Below are positions 25,621 to 38,110 of a DNA stretch of 64,000 nt, in pieces. The translations under genes and the position numbers were made by a program. Origin of the DNA: Centroberyx gerrardi (Eukaryota; Chordata; Actinopteri; Beryciformes; Berycidae); contig NC_136019.1 in NCBI RefSeq assembly GCF_048128805.1, positions 17,319,381-17,383,380 of the forward strand. Direction: 5' to 3'. Position 1 is the first letter of the stretch. The number at the start of each line of letters is the position of its first letter. The notes under the pieces are model-generated. The model was not told the DNA's origin, did not search any database, and worked only from the letters and a program-made list of their open reading frames with translations.

Positions 25621-26297
25621 GGTGTTGTGATAATAGGCTAAAATGCTTAAAAGTGGCTAGAATTTGAATAGGCATATCTCCTGTCCCATTTCAGGTCCAG
25701 TCATGAAAATATTAAACAAGTTGGTAATGTGGCATGGAAGAAATTATTAACTTCTGGTGAAAATCTGATATGTGGAATTAGCATATGTTGACAGTCATAT
25801 AGCGTTGGCGGAGGTATGTGCTGTTTAGGTGAGTGCCATCTAGTCTTTAATGAAACATCTCACAATGCAACAGAGGGAGAAAAATAAATAAAAACACATT
25901 TAAAACTCGATAACTTCAGCATCGACCCACACATGTGCACATACATTCCCACACATATGCACACACACGCGCGCGCGCGCACACACGCATGTACAACAAC
26001 ATCAACATATTTAACAAGTTGGGCGGGACAGGCAGTAAAGATTGAATTTCTCATTCACTTATAGAAAATAACACACCTAAAACTGCTAAATGAAAACAAA
26101 GAATAAAATGTGTGTAGTGAAATAATGTGCATAATCATGTTTGATGTTAAAAGACGGTTTAGTAAAGGGTTAATGTGTTAAATGGCACGTGGCCAGAATG
26201 ATCTGTAGGGCATTAGTGGTCACTCTTCATCAGTTCCTCCCCTCACAACAGCCCCTGTCCTTCTCAGTCATCCTGTCCTGTACTGGAGATAGAGAGC

Positions 26298-26303
26298 GAG
26301 AGT

Positions 26304-26372
<69 letters not shown>
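26298..26372. repeat. (GA)n microsatellite
   Basis: A nearly pure GA run about 640 bp upstream of the GPCR start codon. A candidate noncoding exon with a GTGAGT donor at 26601 follows it. Confidence 0.9.
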
Positions 26373-26374
<2 letters not shown>

Positions 26375-27014
26375 GTGTTTTTGTTCTGGGGTAGAAAGGC
26401 GTTCTCCTGCCTCAGGATGTTGCCTTTAAAACTGAAGAAGTGGGTTTCCTGTGGAGGAAACGATCACAGAATAGACAAGGCCTGGTTAAGACGCCGTGTT
26501 CCCAACGTGACAACACTTCTCAGGCACAGGTCAGCCAGCTGCAGAGCGGGGAGCGCAGTTTTCTGGAACAAACTCTCTATCCATTTCAGAGCCGTGAGAG
26601 GTGAGTGAAAAAACTTGGAGATAGTTTGCTTGACTGTGGTTTAAAAGGCTTAGTTTCTCATGCACCTGTTGATATTCCAGCTATGTGATGCTCAGAACTG
26701 AAGATACTTTTTTTATGCTATCAGCTTTCCAGGTGTTTGACTTCTCTGATGGATCCTGGATCATTTGAAGACCAGTTGACTGACAGCACAAAAGCTGAAC
26801 CTTACCTTTCCCACAGCAGCCAGCATTTATGAATATTACACTATGGATAAATTGCGAGTAGTAGACTAATGTACCTGAAAACACCTATTGACACTTCATT
26901 TTTTCTTTTGCTTGTGTGAATGAATGGGCATTCCCACACCATCTGTGAGTATCAGCTCTTGTCTGAGTGAAGTCAATTTTGGATTCCCATGTAAGGTGTT
27001 TGACCAGCAGAGAC

Positions 27015-28715
27015 ATGTCCAATGACAGCTGCAACCTCCCCTTGGACACCGATACAGTTGGCCTGACCTACATCTACGGCCTGATCTTCTCATTGGGTCT
27101 CCCCAGCAACCTTTTGTCTCTCTGGGGATTGTACCAACTGGGACGCTCGGGCGGGGGTGGCTGCCAGCTGGTCTACATCCTCAACCTGCTGCTGTCCGAC
27201 CTCCTCCAGCTGCTCACCCTGCCGCTGTGGATCCTCTACCTCCAGGGTGAGCACCGCTGGCCTTACGGCCGGCCGGCCTGCGAGCTGGTGGGCTACGTGT
27301 TTTACGTCAACGTCTATGCCAGCGTCATGTTCCTGTGCCTGATAGCGCTGGACCGCTGCCTGGCCATCGTGTACCCGCTGAGCAGCCGTGGGGTGCGGAC
27401 CGTGCGGGTGGCGGCAGTGTCGGGAGTGGCAGTGTGGACCCTCACCTTCCTGTTCTGCCTGTGTGGGCTGCTGCCCTCGGTGTTTGACTCCGACAGGCTG
27501 CTGTGTCTGGAGCAGTACCCCGTCAGCCCCAGATACGCCCACTTCAAGATCGCCACCGTGGCCCTCGGCTTCCTGCTGCCCTGTGCCATACTGGGGTGAG
27601 TTCACCCCAAGTTCCCCAGTTAGGCTATTCTAGGCTATTCTACTCTATTTTGTTCTGCTCTATTACATAGAATATTGTGTTGTGTCTCCATGATGGTCCT
27701 GTGTTCAAACTTTTATTCTCCAATGCACCACACTTTCTTTCATGTCTAACTGATGTAAGTGATCCAGTGTTTCCCCTATATTTATTCAGCAGTGTTCAAA
27801 GGGGAGGGACACGACTGCAAGAACATTTCCATCATTGATAGAAAATAATGTAAAATTAAATTAGAAGCAGGCAAACAATTTAGAAAATGTTTCCCTAGAA
27901 CAACAATTTTAGAGTTGCAACTTGCAGCGGAAACAAAATTTGGACTAAAACTGTGTGCATGGAACCAAAAGCAAAATTACTCCTAGCACTGCGACAAGAA
28001 ATATAGCATTACTGTTTCCAACTACACTGAATTTACAAAATATTGTACAATTTTGAGTTGCAGCCCCTTTTGTACAATCCACACTTTAGTTGTCCCTTCT
28101 CTAACTCGTCTGCTTCTCTTTATCTACATCTCCTCCTTTGTGACCGGTAGAGATTTAATAAGGGGAATCAATAAGGGATAATGGCTTTCATCTGGATTCA
28201 CCTCATCAGTGTACTTAAAAGTCTTCCTAATATTTTGTACATTCAGTGTATAACACACCATGTTCTCTTCTGCATTTCTGCTTCCTCCCCTCAGCTACAC
28301 CTCGGCCCACATTGGGGTGACGCTCCAACGATCGCCCTCTGTCTCCGACCACGAGCGACACAAAATCGTGGGCATCCTGGTCGTCATCACCGTCAACTTC
28401 ATCGTGGTCTTTGGACCCTACCACCTGGTGGGGGGTTACAGGTTCGTGTCCTTGCTGCTGACCGACGAGCCGTGTGGACTGGAGCGTTCCATTTTCCTTA
28501 CCTACCGACTGTGCTACGGCCTGACCAGCCTCAACACCCTGCTGGATCCACTCTTCTACATCTTCCTGTGCCCCGACGCCCGGCTGGAGCTGCGGAGGTC
28601 CCTGCCCTGCGTGGGAAAGGGGCACAGCACCCGTAAACCGGTCACCCTCAACCCCAGAGCTCACAAAGACACCCAGGGGGAGACTGTGACTGGAAGAGAC
28701 CTTCAAGGAATATGA
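27015..28715 (+). CDS. Class A GPCR, GPR4/65/68/132-like (two exons)
   Basis: Exons 27015-27595 and 28295-28715 (phase 2 intron, GTGAGT donor, CCCCTCAG acceptor) give 333 residues with seven hydrophobic segments. Landmarks are a glycosylation site N-D-S at residues 3-5, TM2 'NLLLSDLLQLLTLPLW', the TM3 cysteine in 'PACELVGYVFYVN', 'LDRCLAIVYPL' at the end of TM3 (DRC in place of DRY), TM6 'VVFGPYHLVGGYRF' and TM7 'LNTLLDPLFYIFLCPD'. The 'PLWILYLQGEHRW' and 'YHL' blocks resemble the proton- and lysolipid-responsive receptors GPR4, GPR65, GPR68 and GPR132 more than chemokine or P2Y receptors; I cannot name the ortholog. The intron cuts TM5. The ATG at 27015 was chosen because no upstream in-frame ATG exists and an acceptor-like CAG lies just before it. 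A polyadenylation signal AATAAA is at 29065-29070. It would signal from the plasma membrane. Confidence 0.8.
27596..28294 (+). other. GPCR intron
   Basis: A 699-bp phase 2 intron between TM5-encoding codons. It is AT-rich and nothing else is recognised in it. Confidence 0.75.
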
Positions 28716-29458
28716 GTTGGTTATAACTGAGGGAGAGGGAGAGCAAGAGCAAGAAAGGCTGTTTTTCAGTCACATCTTCTTTTGAACTCTTTGCTCATGG
28801 AACAGACTCCCCTTGTTATTCAATCATAGCGAAAGAGATGCAATTGTGCCACCCAGTGGAAATGTATGTGTGTAGCAGAGTTTCCCCTAACATTGAATAG
28901 ATGGGATGCCTCAAAGAGCCACCATCCCACCTAAAAGAATTTCATTAGTCTGGGGTTTTCGATGGAGAGTTTTAGTATCCCATCTAAATGCTGTTTCAGC
29001 AGCTTTTCCACCCTGACAAGAATACAGTTCTCAGAGAAACACTGGTGTCTACCATACAGAACACAATAAAGGGATAGAGACTTGAACTGTTACAATACAC
29101 TCAAAATAGTTCCCAAAAATATGAAAATCTCTTGTTTCATATATAACAAAAATGCACTCTTTTGTGATTGTGTCTGGCATAATACCCATTGCTGCTTCAA
29201 GGTAGAGATGTTCAGTGCACAGCCATCATATAGATACAACCTGGAATTTATTTGACCATCTATCTACTAAATTTGGGGGTATGTTCAGATATGTTTTTGA
29301 AGAGTTTGACCAGTATATGGAATGTGTGTTTTTATTTTTAGAAAACTTTACCTATCATTTTTAACTCAAATACACTTACGTTTCACTCTAATGTTTACAA
29401 AGATTACAAACTCATGTTTAATCTCATGTTTTGCTGTTACATACTGTACATCTGTCCT

Positions 29459-29934
29459 CAGGGTTGTAGTACTTTTCTGAGACCACTTTTCTGATGTCTA
29501 GGACTTGTCTTGGTCTCAGCCATTATTATAACATTTTCAAAGATATGTTTCTCTCTACCTGATCAGTCTTTGTTTATTTTCTCCCCAGCACTACACACAA
29601 CTACAGGATTACACCTGTGTATAGTATGTAATAGTCCTCAAACTTCTATGCATTGATTAGTCAAATCCAAGCATTAATTAGTTGGATGTTGAAAGGTATA
29701 GTACAGAGCTCCAGCAGATAGATCTACATCTCTGTTGATCCTTAATAAGCTCCTTAAGCATTATTTAAACATTTCAAAAGACATGTACACTGTTTTATTT
29801 TGCTGTTGAATAGGACTCATATTTGCTCTGGTCTCGATCTTGACTTGGTCTCGACCCCTTTGGACTCAAAATCGACTAGACCTTGTCTTGGAATTGACTT
29901 GCAGCTGACTAAGGTGGTCTTGACTACAGCCCTG
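29459..29934. mobile_element. hAT-type MITE with target-site duplication
   Basis: The element starts 'CAGGGTTGTAGT' and ends 'ACTACAGCCCTG', the CAGGG...CCCTG ends of hAT transposons, with one mismatch in 12. The 8-bp flanks TCTGTCCT (29451-29458) and TCTCTCCT (29935-29942) agree at seven of eight bases, as expected for a hAT duplication. The interior is rich in 'GGTCTCGAC'-like words. It has no coding capacity. It lies between the convergent GPCR genes. Confidence 0.75.
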
Positions 29935-30722
29935 TCTCTCCTTCCATTTCAAAAGCTCAGTCAATTTCTAAAATAAAAATTATTCACTATGTAAACACAG
30001 CCAGTAGTGAGGTGACAGCATTTTATCTGAATGTCCATACTGCAACTTTAGAGTGGGCCTTTCAACTGCCTACCAGCAACAAGAAGTTTTTTTTTTAACT
30101 TTGTTTATTTGTGTTACTGTTTTCATAATAAGAAAACAATTGGCACTTAAAAAAAGGTACAGACATTACATAAATGGACATCACAGCTTTAGAATCACAT
30201 CTTGATTGGTACATTCAAGCAGGTGTGTAGTAGAAAATACAACACGTCTATTTTCTCCTGTCTGCACAATGGGTGGAATCGTAAAGACAGCAACAACATC
30301 CTCCATGTCAAGATTTTAATGATATGATGTTTGCATCAGTTCATACAACCCAGATAATGTCTGCTGAGACACATCTGTGGTTTAAACTCTTATCAAGCAA
30401 TACATCTGGTTCAAACCCCTGAGTGAATTTGTGTACATCTTAAATGAACAAATACACATCCATCAAGCATCACAGCCAAGGTAACAATGTGGTACAGTGT
30501 GTTGCACTACAGTCATCAATTTATCAGTTCCTACAGTCAAGTTACAAATTTTCAGGTAAATACCTGCATACTAAGTACAACCTCAGTGTGAATATTCAGA
30601 ACATAATGCTGACTAAATCTTCTTGGGAAAATAACATTTATGCTGTGGTGATCTGAGACAGGTAAGCACAATAGCGTTGTAAATAAATGGTTGTACTGGG
30701 ACACTTGGAAGACATTTTCAGC

Positions 30723-31874
30723 TCAGTAGACCACAGCAGAGCGGGGACGTCCTTGCTCCTGCTCTTCCTCTGCTCTCAGGCTCGAGGTGGGGAGGGACGG
30801 CCTCCCCTTCAGCATGACCTCGCTGGTACTGATAGAGGAGCGAGCGGTGCTGCGGCGCCGGGCCAGATCCCCAAGATCCTCCGCCAGGACACTCTCCATC
30901 ACCGCACCCAGAGACTGTCTTATCTTACTGCACAGGTCTGGACAGCTGAACACATACAGGATGGGGTTGAGAACGCTGTTAAGGAAGGCGATGCTCGCTG
31001 CAATAGGCAGGGCGCGGGCTACAGACCCCTGTAAGGGCGACCGATCAGGGACTAGCACCTCCATAACACTGAAGAGGTGGTACGGAGCCCAGCAGACCAC
31101 AAAGCTCACAACCACAGCCACCACAAGCCTTACAAAACGGAAAGGGCGGCGGCACCCTCGGCGTGCCAAACTGACAGAAACGGCCGCATAGCTGGTGATG
31201 ATGACCATCAGGGGGATCAGGAAGGCTAGAAACAGCTTCATGAGGGCCATGGCCTCCTGGCGCTGCTCGCACACAGACGCCAGGTCAAAGCTTCCACGAG
31301 GAAGGAATCGAGCGTAATTGTAGTAACACTGGACCTTCCCGCTGCGTTGATCAATGGTATCACGGAACAGGTAGAAGGGGATGGTGCAGAGCAGAGCCAG
31401 GACCCAGATCAGCCCACATACCTTCCCCACCAGCCGGACGTTCCTGTGGTTCTGGGCCCAGACGGGTCTCAGCACCACCAGGCAGCGGTCCAGAGAGATG
31501 GCCGCCAGCAGGAAGCCGCTGACAAACATGTTGAGGAAGAAGATGGAGGAGTGGAGGCGGCAGAAGGTCGTGCCCAAGGTCCAGGTGCCACCACGGGCCA
31601 TGAAGAGGGTGAAGAAGGGCAGGGAGGCAGTGGCCAACAGGTCGGAGGCCGCAAGGTTGAGGATCCAGACGCTGATGACGGAGCGGCGGATATGGAAGCC
31701 CACCACTCCCAGGATGAGGATGTTCTCCAGGATGCCAATTGAAGAGACCAAGCCATGGAGGCACACTGTAAACCCACCCAAGGCACTGATCTTGGCTGTG
31801 GAGTTGGACGGCACACCGCTGAAATTGGCCATCCTCTGGATGAGAGGACAGTAGACAGGGCTGGAGGCTGTCAT
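30723..31874 (-). CDS. ptgdr2: Prostaglandin D2 receptor 2 (CRTH2/GPR44-like)
   Basis: A single - strand frame of 383 residues from the ATG whose A is at 31874. The start matches the mammalian N-terminus in layout: a short lead, 'CPLIQRM', then glycosylation sites N17 and N24. Strong family blocks are 'TASLPFFTLFMARGGTWTLG', 'HSSIFFLNMFVSGFLL', 'LDRCLVVLRPVWAQNHRNV' and 'FRDTI' in the second extracellular loop region, 'RFVRLVVAVVVSFVVCWAPY' in TM6 and 'LNSVLNPILYVFSCPD' in TM7. The receptor binds prostaglandin D2 and, in mammals, signals through Gi in eosinophils, basophils and Th2-type cells; a leukocyte role in fish is an inference. The C-terminal tail is rich in Ser, Arg and Glu. It is intronless in its coding part, unlike the neighbouring GPCR, and convergent with it. 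The frame stays open upstream to 31943, perhaps through a 5' UTR exon. Confidence 0.9.
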   Translation of the reverse strand: MTASSPVYCPLIQRMANFSGVPSNSTAKISALGGFTVCLHGLVSSIGILENILILGVVGFHIRRSVISVWILNLAASDLLATASLPFFTLFMARGGTWTLGTTFCRLHSSIFFLNMFVSGFLLAAISLDRCLVVLRPVWAQNHRNVRLVGKVCGLIWVLALLCTIPFYLFRDTIDQRSGKVQCYYNYARFLPRGSFDLASVCEQRQEAMALMKLFLAFLIPLMVIITSYAAVSVSLARRGCRRPFRFVRLVVAVVVSFVVCWAPYHLFSVMEVLVPDRSPLQGSVARALPIAASIAFLNSVLNPILYVFSCPDLCSKIRQSLGAVMESVLAEDLGDLARRRSTARSSISTSEVMLKGRPSLPTSSLRAEEEQEQGRPRSAVVY

Positions 31875-34080
31875 CTTGAGGGAAAAAGTCCTGATGCCCT
31901 GCTCAGTTGATGATATGTCCTTTAACTTAACCTTTCGCTGCACACTGCTGAGATCTACAACAGAAATGATGTGAAATTACACCTAGGCAATTTTCAATTT
32001 CAAGAGGCAACATCAGTCCAAAAAGAACAAGAGCATTTTTAAATGGAATAATTTTAGAAATGTGGAGAGAAAATTATTTCTATTAAAATGTCTCTAGTTA
32101 CAAGATGGTGGCAGGGCTCAGTGGTGAAAAGTGAAGGTTTTGGTCATCAATCACATATCTTAATCAGCTGTGGTTACAGATGATTAAAAAGGCCTATGAT
32201 TCAGAAGCTTATGTTATCTCCTTCAATAACCATACATTTAATTTTGAGATTAGGGCATTTATGGCTATTGAGTTCAGTATTCTCACCACTAAAGCATTAC
32301 TTCAGTTTGCCATGTTTGCAAGCATAGACATCACCAGGCTCTTTTAGATAGGCTTCCATTCCCTTCTGAATTTGTTTGACTCCCCTACAAATATTTTTGT
32401 CCAAAACATTATGGATGTTTTAATAGCAAGATGAAGTTTGATCATTTTTTGCATAGAAAATGACTATGAGCTTCACTGTGGCCAGCGGACACCGCAGCCT
32501 CTGCCTGAAACGTGATACATGGTGATGTCCAATAAGGGAAGTGAAACAGGCGGCAGCTAACTTGTTCAAATGTATGTTCATGACATTTAAAATGCATTAT
32601 TTGAAATTTGTGATTATCCTAATGCTATGATTACAGTTCATTTTTTTTTTAGCACAGGCTAGTTAGGCTTCTCAGCGGGGGTACATTTTCAGATGCTTCA
32701 CAAACACAATGTAGCTATATTAGAACAAGAAAAAGACAGAGGCGAGATGAACATAAGTGAGTCATTTCTGCAGTGCTCACACTGAATAAACTTTGACTTT
32801 CTGGATGCTGGAGCTGTTTTCTAGGCAGAGATCAGAGCAATTATAGAAAGAAAGGCCTGTCTGTAAGTAGGCAGCAGAGCAATACGAAGTAAACCACAGA
32901 CAATTGAGACAATAAACTGACTGTCAATCCAGATGAGCTGAACTGCTCTCTAGGAAATCTCTGGTGCCAATGCGATTGCGGTATGGATGAGAAAGGGATG
33001 TTAAGGTAAAAGTCAATTGACTGTTAATATTGACCACCACGATTTTACCTCAATCCATACAATAACTGCATAAGTTTCACTGACCAATGACTATCCATTT
33101 CTACCTACTCTGAAGAAATTACAAATATTGCGTTGTGAGAGTGGACCTTACTAGATTTCCATAAACAGATTATCCAGGTGGTCAAAGAGCTGAAACCCCA
33201 TAAAGTTAAAATCTGACAATCCTCTCCGTCTCTCTGCAGCTCTACTGAAGGGCTGTTTGTTATCTCTGAAAGGGGAATTTGAGATTGCAGCATAGTCTTA
33301 TCTATCTTTCACCTTTCCCACATCCTCTCTGCAATGCACTTGGAGCTCACTTAGCCCTTCTGAAGCTACAAAAACATCTCTAATATATGATTTCTAATTA
33401 TAACTTGAAAGTGATTCATTAAGCATAACTCATAAAGTATGGCCTATTCTGTTAAGTAAATTAGTGCTCGGCTAGTGTTATGTAAGTGTTCGGGTTGGAA
33501 ATTATGTGGCTGCCCAATATCTTTTTAAGCCACTGACACAGAGATTTGGAAAAAATACTAAAAATCTCCAGTGGATTTAGATGTTTATATTTGATGAAAA
33601 CTATAATAATAAAAACAGACCACTAGAGTTTCCAGCCCTTTGTGGAAAAATAATTAGTTTGGCCCAATGATCCGTCATTTGCTAAGTATTGCACTGGTGG
33701 TGGGAACTCAAGCAAAAGCGCACAGATCTTACTGTTATTAGAGCAGGTGGAAAATCTGCCAGTGGAGTGAAAAAATTCCACCCAGAAGTGACATCATTAT
33801 CATCAAATTATCTCCTGCCATTGGCAGATTTCTTTTTACCTCCAGCGCTACAGTGCAGACATATACTTGCAAAGATAGTACTTACTTGTTTCTTTGTTTG
33901 TGGCAGGTCCGATGAGGTAATTGTCGCGTTACTGTACTGTATATCACACAGTATTCAGCACCAGCCACACAGCATACATAATAGGAAGTCACAAACCTCA
34001 AAAGGAAGTTTAAAACATCCTCTCATAAGACAGAGCACTGGCATCTTCAAGAGGGCCCTCCTGGCTCAAACCAACCAAAG
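31875..34080. other. Intergenic stretch, nothing recognised
   Basis: Upstream flank of ptgdr2. The promoter should be here, but no convincing TATA box or first exon could be assigned. AT-rich, with no coding similarity. Confidence 0.4.
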
Positions 34081-34300
34081 TTGATTGGACCTTTAAGAGT
34101 CAACGTACTAGTAGGGCCCCAAGGCTTTGGAGCGCACTGCTTAAGGAGAATATGCTGGCAAAATCACTTCTTTAAACAAATTCTACTGTCAGACTTTTAT
34201 ATAATTTGTTTTTACCTATTTTATAATTGTATTTGTGTGGGCTACACTGTCAAATCCATTCAATTTCCAGTTCAATTTTGTCTTTCTTGACTTCTTTTAT
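34081..34300 (+). mobile_element. L2-type LINE 3' remnant
   Basis: The words around 'GGGCCCCAAGGCTTTGGAG' (APRLW-like in translation) and the following T-rich tail resemble the end of an L2-group reverse transcriptase gene. It is short and decayed. Confidence 0.4.
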
Positions 34301-36101
34301 ATAAAATTTACTGTATATAAATTTTATATAAAATTCTCTGTCTCTAAGTGATTATGTTTCTATTACAAATGTGCACAAATCACTGTTTTTTTGCACCAGG
34401 AAGGTGTTTAAGAAGCTTTTTTGGACTTTGTTCAATACCATAACTGCCTTTGACATTACAGTGCAGTCCTACACTCAAATGTTTCAAATTATGGTTGTAC
34501 AGCGGCAGTAGGTGCCACTTCGTCCTCACCCCAAAACCACATCCTCCACCTGATCTCCCACCCAGAAAAAAACAAACAGGCAGAATTTCAATATGTACCA
34601 AGTACTAATAACATACTTTTTTCAATCCTTTTTTTTATATATAATTTTTATAATCCTTTTATTATTATTATTTTTCACTTCATTTACTAGCATCAGTAAA
34701 ATAACATCAAAAATTATTTCACTATGGCATTAAAGAATAGGATACAGATAACAAGAGAATAAATGGAGCATATTGAAATTAATACAATAGACAATTACAA
34801 CAAAATAGAACATACTGAAGATAACACAACAAAAAGAACAGTGGAAATTAACACACAGTGTCTTTGTTATGGTAAAACAAAGCTCCTCTTGCTTTAAAAT
34901 AATTTTCACTATGTTGATTTTTTAACAGATTTACAGGAGAGCAGATGATCACAGTTCACAGATCTATGAATTTAAAGCATATATGCAGGGTGTGCACACT
35001 TTACAGGAGTAGTAGCAATAGTAGTAGATGTTCAGGTATGCATCGTTAGCAGTTCACATTATCAGATAAACAGATGGAAGAGCATATATACAGAAATGTG
35101 TCCAAATGTGCCAAAGAGAATTGTCCCAGTTCTTGCAGTTCTAGACAATACTTGCCTCTCAAACAGTGTTGTTTGGCATAATGTTTTTTTGTCAGTAGCT
35201 AATTAGCCACCCCACTAAAATCCTTTCTATTGATTCATAGATTGTGGTAGTTCATTTTACACACTAGAAATGTTTTTCATAAGTTTTGAAAACCTTTTTT
35301 TCAGTGCAAGTTGAGGTGTGGCTATGCTTCTCTGCCTTAAATTGACCAGATTGCAGAGGACAACTAATGTGGGCATTATAATGTTGAAGACCTGAGGAGA
35401 AACCACAAGCAAAGCAGAAGTTGCCAAAAAATGAGGTAGGCCAAGTCACATGTTGTTGAAGCAGAAACCATTCTCTCATCAGATGTGTCCTGTCTGTGTC
35501 TTTTACATCAGTACCAACCATCATTGTTTGTAAAAACGCCAAGAATTTGGGTTCATTGTTATTTCTTTTTACCAAATGTGAAGATATCTTGATTTAACAG
35601 CTATCTGTCATTACAGAGCAGCTATGTCAATGTTCAGTTTTGACTGTGTTGTGTTCTGGGTTTACACTGACACCTGCTGGTCCATTGGGGTGTTGATACA
35701 AATGGTATTATTTGTAAATGGGCAACTTTCCAGCAACTGAACTATAGCGACACAGGGTCAACATTATTTTCAAATGCTTTCTGGCAATAGGATGTTCCTG
35801 TATGTGAAAGCCCATCAGAGTTGCCCAATATTGCCTGTTTGCAATTGTTTTTCACAATTGGCTGAGCATTTCTCAATATTGAGTTCACTTTTTCAAAACA
35901 CTTCATGCAGTTAGCACACAGCGTTCATATGGACCAAACGATGAATGATTTTTCATTGCTTTGACACAAAATGCATTCAATGTGCCCAATTTTCAAAACC
36001 CATGAATACAATTCTCACTCAAAATCAGACATAACTCTACATAGCCTACTATTTTGGAAACTGTTAAATTTACAGTCAAAATCTAATTCTTTTCCTCATG
36101 G
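34301..36101. other. AT-rich intergenic stretch
   Basis: It contains simple A/T-rich patches near 34620-34680 and probable nonautonomous transposon sequence from about 35690 on. No gene was recognised. Confidence 0.35.
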
Positions 36102-36305
36102 AGGTGGAAAGTTTATGATCACCATCCACATGATCAGACGTCCCTCCTAGATGTAATGAATGCTGGATTCCTGGATAAATGGGCAGAAGATTGCCGGGGA
36201 TGGATCAGGCATGCAAAAAGATAATTTCTCCAATGTATTGCAAGAGAAGACAGAAGATGTGATGTTGATGAGAACACGAGGCCAAATGAAGAAGGCAGAG
36301 TAGAC
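36102..36305 (+). mobile_element. IS630/Tc1-type transposase C-terminal remnant
   Basis: Read on the + strand, the segment gives 'RWKVYDHHPHDQ', 'DVMNAGFLDKWAEDCRGWIR' and, after one stop codon (TAA after 'HAKR'), 'CIAREDRRCDVDEN'. This is the C-terminus of an IS630/Tc1-superfamily transposase found in fish. The catalytic DDE region is absent. It is a remnant carried inside a nonautonomous element or a truncated copy. Confidence 0.65.
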
Positions 36306-36976
36306 TAAAAATAAGTATGATTTGTGGTGATTTTTTATTTGTACATTGTAAATTTTTTAAGTGTTATTGTATTGGATTTTTTGTTTCCATTACGATTTTG
36401 TTTTGTGTATTTTGTAATCATGCAAAAAAAACAAAACCTATTATTCTGTGGTGTCAGCATATAGTACATGTAAAGCAAGAGATCCCATGCTGTTGTCTTC
36501 ATTGTTGAGTGTGTGAGTGAATGAGTGAGAAAGAGTGAGAGTAAAAACCACAAAAGTCATAACTTCAGGATTTTCATTTGTTTGTCTTGAAATTCAATCT
36601 TACATGGCTCTGGGTAGGCTGATTAAATTTCATTACCCTTGGGCCAATGAACCCATTTAAAGACCAGTGAATAATTAAGAATGCATGGGCATCAACTGGA
36701 ACTTTTTTTCTTTCTCTCAGTTAATTTTAAAGTTGATATACAGCAGAGGCGAGAATTTTGTCCAACAGTGACAATATATGGCTTTGGGAGCTGTTGATTT
36801 ATATTGCGCTCACATACAGTACATACCAAATGTTTACAATACAAACATACAAACATTCATAATGCTGCAACTATTGTGAAATACCTAGTAACCTATTCCA
36901 ACACCACAAGTAGCTCTTTAAGCAACATCACTCTCCACATCAACAGTACAGCAATATAAAACGGTTTGATCCAACA

Positions 36977-36978
<2 letters not shown>

Positions 36979-37064
<86 letters not shown>
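36979..37064. repeat. (CT)n(CA)n compound microsatellite
   Basis: About 46 bp of CT followed by about 38 bp of CA. Confidence 0.9.
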
Positions 37065-37067
<3 letters not shown>

Positions 37068-37789
37068 ATTATTGGTCGCCTTATGACTCCATGTGTGCAT
37101 ATTTTTTGTGTGTCTTTTTGTGTTTGTATATTTACAGGGTGTGGATAACAAAGGTAACAGAAATATATATTTTTTAATATTACTGTAATATAACAGTATT
37201 GTTATTATAACATGATACTACCCAACTATGATTTGACGATGCACCAATACAACTTTTTCATGACAGATTCCATATACTAATCCAATGCTTAGTTTGTGTT
37301 TGGACAACAACTGATTGATTTGTAACTTTACTTTAAGGCATTATAAGGCATCATGAGCACATTATGTGAACATTATGAATGCATTATAACTGCATCATAA
37401 AATGATATAATCCATTTGTTAGATGGTGGTTGGTGTGTATGTGTATGTGTGTGTGTGTGTATGTGTTTACGTGTGTGCAAAACCTATATTTGATGCAGCT
37501 AATGAAGGGATACTGGTGCCTTTTGGGCTGAGTTGCCAAGTCTGTGCATCTGTAACCCCCTACCTCATCATTTGGAAAGAGATTTGCTTGCCCAGAGCTA
37601 ATACAGACAAACACATGCACACGCATGCATGCACACACAAACAGGTATAAGATGTTAGATAAGAGAGTGAATATTCAGGGAATCAGCAGGGAGTAGGGGA
37701 GGAGAAAAGAGGAGAAAGGAAAAGAATGGGAGAAAAGAACAGGAGAGGAGAGAAGGAATGCAAGCAAAACAGGAAAAACAGAATGATAT

Positions 37790-38110
37790 GATCTCTGAAA
37801 AGGGAATACAAACAACAAATCAAATGCCCCCATTGAGGAAAGAGTCCTGACTGGAGTGGGAAATTCTGGCAGCAGAGTATTGTTTTGAGCAGGAAGACGG
37901 GCTGGTGTGTAGGGCTGCACCATGACCTGGATGTGTGAGGGTGTGGCTCCCTTAGCAGCCTTGTGCACCAGCTCCAGGGTTTTGAATGTGATGCAAGCAG
38001 CCAATCTGTTCCAATCACACAAGTTGAAGTGGCTCCACTGCATGAAAGATGCCAAAGTGCAGATGACGCGTTGGTTTCCGGCTTTGGAGCCTTTCAAGGT
38101 GATCAATAGA
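37790..38110 (-). mobile_element. Decayed LINE reverse-transcriptase tail (L2/CR1-like)
   Basis: The - strand translation contains 'ACITFKTLELVHKAAKGATP' and 'VQPYTPARLPAQNNTLLPEF', which follow the pattern of the C-terminus of fish L2-group LINE proteins (fixed words: FKTL.LVHKA..G..P and PY.PAR). Only the end of the protein is visible and no intact element surrounds it. Confidence 0.5.

Noticed and set aside
27090-27605. Long open frames antisense to the first GPCR exon, and others over the second GPCR and the UGT
   Set aside because: They are shadows caused by the GC-rich third codon positions of the real genes and have no family features.
31347-31854. + strand open frames across ptgdr2
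   Set aside because: They are complementary to the well-supported receptor and rich in charged low-complexity sequence.
37421-37480. Short GT-rich reading frames and a possible coding exon
   Set aside because: Low-complexity GT/GTAT repeat sequence explains them.
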